Origin: Collybia mongolica
Lineage: Eukaryota > Basidiomycota > Agaricomycetes > Agaricales > Clitocybaceae
Reading direction: 5' to 3'
NCBI GenBank assembly: GCA_013420905.1
Contig: JAAXNY010000017.1
Span: forward strand, 992,001-1,056,000
DNA length: 64,000 nt
Shown: piece after piece, positions 57,701 through 64,000 of the stretch
How the letters are laid out: each line of letters begins with the position of its first letter
How positions within the stretch are numbered: the stretch's first letter is position 1
Translations under genes and position numbers: made by a program
Notes under the pieces: generated by a model
The model's input: the letters and a program-made list of their open reading frames with translations, nothing else
Database searches by the model: none
Told to the model about the DNA's origin: nothing

Positions 57701-58721
57701 ACCCCACGCTAAAATATTGATAGGGTGGATTATTGAGTTTTGTTATAATGAAAGTTGGTGCCTTCCTCCCTTCCCTACGTACTCATTTCGACGATTTCTA
57801 TTTATCCAGACAGTGCTTAATGCTCAGCGATCCGTTTTACGAGACGTTCAAGGAACGAACGTATGGTCAGGCCAGCAGGTTTGATAGTCTCATATATATC
57901 TCGCACTACGTGGATATTCACCCAACATGTAACAGGTTCAAACATATAATAGTGCTGCTATCGCTTGGGGTGCACTCGGAAAGCCCCTTTACGCGACGGG
58001 AACTCGCTATGGAGTGAGTACACAAACGTTGTTAAAATTGCGTTCGTTGTGTTAACAAAGTATCTTCAGTTTGTGCCCTACATGCTTTTCGCAGGCCTCG
58101 GGTTCCCTATCCCATTTTGGTGGTTACACAAGAAGTACCCGAAATTTGGCTTTAACTACGTTTTCACCCCCATTCTCGTTGGTGAGTGGCTCTGCAATGG
58201 CACTTTTTGGCTTGCTTTTACAATTCATGTTCAGCGGAACTCGGTTTTTTGAGCGTTGGAATTAATTCCAGTATCTTCTCGTCTTTCTTGCTTGCAGTAT
58301 TCTCCCAATATTACCTCAGGAAGTATGTCTTGCGTGAAAAGACTTTGATCGGTTATGAAATATCTAACGCTTTCCTTCCACCAGATATCGCGCAACATGG
58401 TTCAGGAAGTATAAGTGAGTGACTTAGATGCATTCAGTACTTCTGATACTCAAATTCAACTGGTAGTTTCTTGATGAGCGCTGCACTTGATGGAGGAACC
58501 TCAGTAAGGGCTGAACCTTTCTGTCCAATTTTCTTTTTCACATTTTTTAAATAGGTCATGGTGTTCATCTACACATTCGCCGTGGGCGGAGGCAGCGGGA
58601 CGGTAAGGCCTTTCCCAAACTGGGCGTTGGTAAGTTGTTAAGGAGGCATTTTAAATCACTTATTGACGACTCCGAACAGAATCCGAAAGGAAACCCGGAT
58701 TATTGCAAGCGTTTGACTTGA
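54727..58721 (+). CDS. OPT family oligopeptide transporter
   Basis: About twenty short exons split by introns of about 50-65 bases encode an OPT protein. Exon 1 (54,727-54,949) is an acidic cytosolic N-terminus. Exon 2 from 54,999 gives LEDDPTLPIFTFRMWFLSLG, the start of the membrane part. The family signature NPGPFNIKEH spans an intron near 55,553-55,632. Further blocks are LVYPTFAVYPQLMP, TLTGISIFCLANQDSAW, GGAAGNEGLGAFSIS, QNG/TEYDQLSILNPDFT, QQ/GLPWYAASQMLY, DPHYQKMK/IYKEMSNWWY, ALVPGKPVANMYFDMYGYGS, FVPYMLFAGLGFPIPFWW, and a C-terminal NPKGNPDYCKRLT with stop at 58,719. OPT proteins carry small peptides or glutathione with protons across the plasma membrane. Every splice junction I checked keeps the frame, so the gene looks intact. 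Confidence 0.92.
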
Positions 58722-58972
58722 ATACCACAATTCTTAATTCGTACTTCTCGATCGTGTAAGCACTCGTATATTCTGGAGTCTTATAGGCTGGAACAAGGGA
58801 AATTAGTAGTTCGGTAGTTGTACTTCTATCGATGAGTAGTGTATGTAGTAAATATTGAAGTTAGGACGTTAACGTACTATAACGCATGTATGCAACGACT
58901 AGTCGCGAATGAGGTTTATCATATGGTAAAGAGTGGTTGTGGATTATCAGGCATCAACTCTGTCCATTGACG

Positions 58973-60490
58973 TCAGGAACCGACCTCAGGTGTTTGCTTT
59001 GTGTTCCAGTAAAAGTATTCGAGGTTCTCCTCGAACCATTCCCTGTCGTTTGCGGAGAGAAGGCCACCTTTTCCTGTCACCCTGAGGGTACATCGTTCAG
59101 GTTGGCTGATCGTATTGGCTTTATGACGTATTTTGATCATTTCCTTCAACGCGTTGGCAGATACATTGGGACAGTCGCAGATTGTGAAGTGGCAGCGTTC
59201 ATAGGATATATTTGCAGTCGTTGCAGGATGCTTGACCCCGAGTGCCTCCACCGCATGATCGTCAAAGCCCTCACATCCTGAGACGTCTAAGTCCATGCCG
59301 CGCCATTGTCGGAGGAAGGACGAGATGTCTTCGTCTGGTAGTATATCTTCCAAAGTCACTTCTCTGGCGTAAAGTGCAGTTCCGCGACGTGGGAGAGAGG
59401 AATGCATAATATGCAAATAGTGCATTTCCGATAGGATGAATTCCAAGAAGTTGTCAAGAAACATCTGGGGAACGTCGGTGAGAGAGAGATCCATCACTTC
59501 TAGATCCAGCTCGTCGACATCCCAGTCTTCGACGTTGACTCCCCGGAACTCGACATTGTTAAGGGAAAGCGTTCGGATATCATAGATGCATGAAAGGGCT
59601 GCGGCGACATGGCCCACACTGCAAAGGTGATCCACATTATTTAGGATCGGCCTAAAGTTGGAGAGGATGACATGAAGCTTCTTAGGTATGGCTAGAGCTT
59701 TACCCCAGGTGGGCTTGTGTATGCAAGCGTCAGCGAAATTCCTCCCATCCACATCAAGCATGTCGAGAGCGGGGAAGTAGAACGGTTTGACAGGGCGTCT
59801 ATGGGGGCGACATATATACTGTAGACCATCATCCAAGCGGCATTTTAGTTGAAGAGTGACGAGATGGACAGCCTTTCCACGAAAATCGTGGACTATGGAC
59901 GGGAGCGAGGAATTATGGATTACATTGAAGGAAATGATTCTGCAACGCCGGAAGTGAGGTTGAAGAATATCGATGACAGCTCCACAGCGAACATGCTCTT
60001 CGGGATCTGCTTGATCGTACGTACCTTCTCTCCGCAAGACGTAAAGGTCAAGGGGAAGTTTGCCAGAAAGGGCCAAGTACTCCCGAAGCTTCGCAAGTGG
60101 CGTAGGGTTCGCGTCCACGAAGACAATAATGCGTGTCCAGAATATAGGGACCGTTCCCATGAGACTACGCCACTGGTTGCAGACGAGCGACGTGGCGTAG
60201 GGAAAAATATACGGATTCCGACGGTCCTCCTTCTCAACCCATGTGGTTTTGAACGGCTTTTCATGACAGTCACAGGGTGTTCGAAGTTTGGGGTGGGTGC
60301 AGGAGCATGGTGGCCAGAGTCTGAATGTTCCAGCCCGCGATCCCATAAAGACGAGTTTGAATATAATGAGCAGGATCTCAGCTGGGAGGTCCTCGATCGA
60401 TGCTTTGGGCGCATACTGGTTCATTTGGTGTGGCGGTTTTAATACTTCTGTTGGCTGGGGGAGGGAGGTTGCCTGAAGGAGGTGAGACAT
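58973..60490 (-). CDS. F-box-like protein of a different family
   Basis: One uninterrupted frame of 505 residues from MSHLLQATSLPQP; an upstream in-frame Met at 60,592 would add 34 residues. The F-box is split by an insert: IEDLPAEILLIIFKLVF, then about 45 residues including a Cys/His-rich CSCTHPKLRTPCDCHEKP, then YATSLVCNQWRSLMGTVPIFWTRI. The rest holds weak leucine-rich repeats (DIRTLSLNNVEFRG, LEVMDLSLTDVPQMFLDNF) and a C-terminal NDREWFEENLEYFYW. This is the layout of the large F-box-like families of mushrooms. It shares no block with the 19,394-20,979 family. It converges with the OPT gene, with 250 bases between stops. Confidence 0.85.
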   Translation of the reverse strand: MSHLLQATSLPQPTEVLKPPHQMNQYAPKASIEDLPAEILLIIFKLVFMGSRAGTFRLWPPCSCTHPKLRTPCDCHEKPFKTTWVEKEDRRNPYIFPYATSLVCNQWRSLMGTVPIFWTRIIVFVDANPTPLAKLREYLALSGKLPLDLYVLRREGTYDQADPEEHVRCGAVIDILQPHFRRCRIISFNVIHNSSLPSIVHDFRGKAVHLVTLQLKCRLDDGLQYICRPHRRPVKPFYFPALDMLDVDGRNFADACIHKPTWGKALAIPKKLHVILSNFRPILNNVDHLCSVGHVAAALSCIYDIRTLSLNNVEFRGVNVEDWDVDELDLEVMDLSLTDVPQMFLDNFLEFILSEMHYLHIMHSSLPRRGTALYAREVTLEDILPDEDISSFLRQWRGMDLDVSGCEGFDDHAVEALGVKHPATTANISYERCHFTICDCPNVSANALKEMIKIRHKANTISQPERCTLRVTGKGGLLSANDREWFEENLEYFYWNTKQTPEVGS

Positions 60491-60494
60491 ACAT

Positions 60495-61135
60495 AACGTC
60501 GTTTTGAGGAAAAACTTAGGGAAAAAATAAAAACGCACAATATGATTGGAATTCGACTTGCCGTGTGAGAGAACTTGAGAACAAGTACACACTCTATGCG
60601 GTAGGTTATATCAAGAAAGAGAAATCCGTAAAAGAAGAAGCTCAGCAATTTCTTCAAAAATTTTTCTCAACGACGTTTGGTGAAGGAAATGTCGTTTTAA
60701 GTTTGAGCTGGCGTCTGTAAGTGTGTCACGCTCGCGATGTTATTTTATGTCACGGGGGTGTGACCACATGGGCACCATGCCTGTGACGGATCTGAGTTGG
60801 CCGTGAATAACACATTCGAGTTGAACAGCCTACGATGAGATTCACAGAATGACCATAACCAGGCCAAAATTATGCCCCTCCAGCTCCGACCCTAAGGTTA
60901 CGCTTCCAGTAGTGACACTTTACAACTACCCATTACATTCCACTTAATCTACCAACTCCAACCAAAACAACCCCAATACATAACTAATAGACACGTTAGA
61001 TTATTGTATATACTCAACTACTTTCACCTTGAATTAATAGCAATCCTGTATTTCCAATTTCCATTAATACCAATATATCCTACCACGCACACCAACCTCC
61101 GTCACGCCACGAACACTCCGCCCACCAGTGCAGGA
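60495..61135. other. Intergenic, no gene seen
   Basis: This is upstream sequence of the F-box-like gene and downstream sequence of the next gene. Bases 60,940-61,080 are AT-rich with AATAAT-like motifs that could serve 3' end formation. Confidence 0.5.
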
Positions 61136-61138
61136 TTT

Positions 61139-62950
61139 TCAGCATCCTAGCGAGCTGGCCTTGGCACTGGTTTGATCGGGGGTGGTGCGGGGGTTCGTGG
61201 CCGCGGTAGCTGGAGAACCTTGGAGAGCAGCGGTTCCTTGGGCATGCGCGTTCTCTCTCTCGCTCAAGCTAGGGTTCCACCCACGGACGACCAGTGTGCC
61301 TGGTGCGGACGCTTCGGGCCGTGACGGGAGCGAGAGGGAGGAGGTTGGAGGTAGTGAAGAGCCCAGCGCTGACGCTAAGCGTGGTTCCGTCTCAGTCGAC
61401 ATCTGCAGGTATCCAGAGGTCGGCGGCGACGGAGCCGTGGGCGTTTCCATGTTTGGAAGCATTGCCTTGGGAGTTGGAGCGATGGTTGACGACGTGAAAG
61501 GAAATGGCAGACTCGTTAGAGGCGTTGAGGAGGCCTGGGATGCGGGAGGTGACAAGGATGATGACGACGAGGATGACGTGCGCCGTATCCGATGCGGGAG
61601 TCGCGTTAAAGGTAACGGCGGGTCACAAATATAAGGCTGTGAGGGAGATAAACCAGGAAGTAGTGTGTGTTGAGGCGCAGTAGTTACCCCTGATACGGAC
61701 AGCGCGATGGAGCCCTGCATTGGGTCTGTGGGTGGATGAGGAACTCCTAGTAGGAGCGCATTAGGCGGGAGTCTGGGGAAGGTGGGTACGGCTGGTGGGG
61801 GGATGGGTTGTGTAGATGAAGTGGTGGGAGACGGGATGGAGGATGCTGAGCTGGAGGAGTTTATTGTCCTCGGCGTAGGTGAGGAGTACGTAATGAAAGC
61901 AGGGGCTTTCGAAGGGGTAGCTGGGGTCGCTACCGAGCTAAACAGCGATGTGTCTCGCAGCAACGACATGTTTTGTGATTGAGACGTCGACAATCGTACT
62001 CCCGACGCTGACATTGAGCTTCGTGTCGAACCATCTGTCCCAATCGTGGTGGATTGCGCAACTTCGGCCCCACCATTTATATCCTCCCAAACGCCGTCAT
62101 CCTCGCCCTCATTGTCCACCATCCCATCATCCCCAGCCATCGACTTCCGTATCCTCCGCTTCCCCCTCCTCACCCCCGCCCTTTTACCCCTTCCTCTCTC
62201 ATGCCCCACGCCGCAACTTGATGACTCACACTCCATATCGCTCTCAACATCACTCCCTCCTCGGACCGTTCTATCACAATCCGATTCATAGCCTGTCGCA
62301 TGAAAGGAAGGAGTAATTTCAATATCACTCGCCCTCCGGCTTTCATTATGACGAGTGGTACGGTTTGGCGAATACCCTGGAAAGTGATTGTTCACAGGAG
62401 AGCGCGAATTTGCAGGGGACCCGACCCGTGACCCCCTACTGAGATTAGGGGAAGAATGTGACGGAAACCGGGGCCGGGGGCGGGCAGCAGAGGCTCGTAT
62501 GGTGTCCTCAGGCGAAAAAGAGGCCAGGTCTGCATTCGTGAGGATAACGAACGCATGGCTAGGTGGCGTAGGCGAGCCAGGGCTTTTCGGGTGCTGCAAC
62601 AAAAAGTACGTCGCATTTAGGAGCTGATCATCACGAAAAGGGGCATAATTAGCGTACCGGAGTGCCCTGACGCCTGCGTAAAGCGGAATGAGTCCATTTC
62701 AGACCATCAAGATCGCTAAACTCGACTTTCACGGATGTGAATGACCGCAGTAGGATCTCGCGCTGCTCCTGTGGGTGATTGAGCAGTCATTTCACGGTGT
62801 GAATTGTATCGAACATACCTCAGTCATCTTGAGAGCTTCTGCCTCCTCTATCCGCTGCTCCCTCTCAATCTGCAGCAGGCGCTCTTTCCGTTGTGCGGCA
62901 CGCGACATGCTCGCTAAATCACTCGAGGTGCGCCTAATTATGGTAGTCAT
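61139..62950 (-). CDS. Ser/Pro-rich disordered protein with conserved N-terminus
   Basis: Three exons, 62950-62819, 62768-62658 and 62593-61139, join in phase 0 to give 565 residues. The junctions are ACTGAG/GTATGT, CACAG/GAGCAG, ACTCCG/GTACGC and TTGCAG/CACCCG. The first 80 residues look structured: an Arg/Glu-rich helix (RAAQRKERLLQIEREQRIEE) followed by FTSVKVEFSDLDGLKWTHSA. The rest is Ser/Pro/Thr-rich, with an acidic-basic block (GKRAGVRRGKRRIRKS next to DNEGEDDGVWEDI) and many SP/TP pairs that could be phosphorylated. I do not recognise a domain. The basic stretch could be a nuclear signal, which is only inference. Confidence 0.8.
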
Positions 62951-63529
62951 CCTGACAGGGCTTGATGTCGCAATTTATATCGATTTGAAGAGCTTTGAAA
63001 GCAAAACGAAAGCAGTAGATGAAAGCAAGGAGAGTTTTCTAGTGAACGTGAGCCGTAGGATCTAACACTTAGTGAAGTGGCTAACAATTAGGGTATAAGT
63101 GACAATCAGGCCGCTTGGAATGGAAGCCACCTCTTAAGCTGCACGTGATTACAAATTTCTCGGTATTCTGCGTGATGATTGATCGGGGTTATAGATTTCT
63201 CTCAGAGCCGTCGCCTCACAATACGTTTTTGAAAGGTACACACATGTTCAACAGTGCATACGAAACTCAAATGCCGCAAACTCGCTCACAATCATCTCAA
63301 GTGCGCCCTCAACACCCGTTCTTCGTCATTTGAAGAGGCGTTCCTTCAGCATCCACGAGGCCGAGTCCTTTAAGTTTTATATGCCGGAGATCATGATGCC
63401 ACGCGGATTCTACGCAGTACATGCAACTCCTGTTTTTCACTACTTTTCTGCAAAATTGAACCCCCATTTCCTCACCAAAGATAGCTTTTGCAAAACAACA
63501 ACTTTCATGTCCAATCGCAGCACATTTAA

Positions 63530-63940
63530 AATGACAAAAGCATCATTACCAATACCACCTCCCATGCGCCGAAAACCGAAATGGCGCAAATGTGAGTCAA
63601 TAATGATGACTCTAAAGGTGTATTTATCAGACTACGGCTTGAAAAACTTACGAGGCCTTGTTCCTCCCGAATGCTTACTGTACTGAATTTCCCAAGGCCG
63701 TAAGCCTGCACCCCCCTGTTACTCGGCACCCTGAAGGATATCCCGGATGATATCGATGAATATACGACGGGTATCCCATTCCCGTACGGCATTGCTAGCA
63801 CTGGAAAGTCTGCCGTTCCACAGACTGTTGTAACAAGCTGTGAAGAGAGGAGTTAACCATCAACTCACTTGAGACCAGAGTCTCCCGAATAGCTTTAAAC
63901 GCACGGTTGCAGGATACCAATGAAGTTGTTCATACATTCG
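63530..63940 (-). CDS. Possible partial gene of unknown function
   Basis: A minus-strand frame at about 63,840-63,650 reads LAMPYGNGIPVVYSSISSGI and YGLGKFSTVSIREEQGL and stops at a GTAAGT-like donor near 63,652. Upstream, 63,940-63,870 reads WYPATVRLKLFGRLWSQ before a GTGAGT. The splice between these parts was not resolved, and the rest would lie past 63,530 or beyond the window edge. Low confidence. Confidence 0.25.
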
Positions 63941-64000
63941 AATGTATTTCCACTCAGGGCGTCGATGCCTTTTTTTTTTTTTTCGAAAGGACATGCCGCA

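Noticed and set aside
63970..63983. T run at the right edge as a LINE tail
   Set aside because: The window ends 17 bases later, so neither element body nor duplication can be seen.
1..64000. CRISPR arrays, rRNA or tRNA genes
   Set aside because: No regularly spaced short repeats, rRNA cores or convincing tRNA cloverleaf were seen; a tRNA scan was not possible by eye.

Overview
The window looks like a chromosome segment from an Agaricomycete (mushroom-forming basidiomycete). Genes are split by many short introns of about 50 to 70 bases with GTRNGY donors and CTNAY-like branch points. The families present are F-box/LRR proteins, class 3 lipases, an OPT transporter, RecQ-like helicase remnants, hAT, Tc1 and Tad1-like LINE elements and chromoviral Ty3/Gypsy elements. 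Old repeats are strikingly poor in CpG, as expected where repeats are cytosine-methylated and decay by deamination.

Layout. (1) 0.6-4.7 kb is a CpG-poor island with a decayed RecQ-like helicase (-), the tail of a short-chain dehydrogenase (+) and a decayed class 3 lipase (-). (2) 4.7-21.5 kb is CpG-normal. It holds a second, better preserved lipase copy (-), four copies of one F-box/LRR family in all stages of decay (two + fragments, one - pseudogene, one apparently intact - gene of 507 aa), and a large four-exon gene (10,989-15,889, 1513 aa) with WDDDF motifs that may be the septation regulator Byr4/Bfa1. (3) 21.6-51.3 kb is a nest of transposons. The outermost is a hAT element with TIRs and an 8-bp target duplication (23,243-50,575). 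A chromovirus (25,898-48,364, 5-bp duplication ATTGC) sits inside the hAT transposase gene. The chromovirus was itself hit by a poly(A) retroelement, two LINE copies (one nearly full length), an unidentified element with a 13-bp inverted repeat, a solo-LTR-like block and a complete Tc1/mariner element with an open transposase. (4) 51.3-64 kb is CpG-normal again, with an SDR gene (-), an intron-rich oligopeptide transporter (+), an unrelated F-box gene (-) and a disordered Ser/Pro-rich protein (-).

No operon-like logic is expected or seen. The main story is the layered transposon nest: it can be read in order from its target duplications, and its CpG decay can be read from the differences between the two chromovirus LTRs. 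Several old cellular genes (lipase, SDR, F-box) have decayed paralogs in the same window. No rRNA, tRNA or CRISPR array was recognised.
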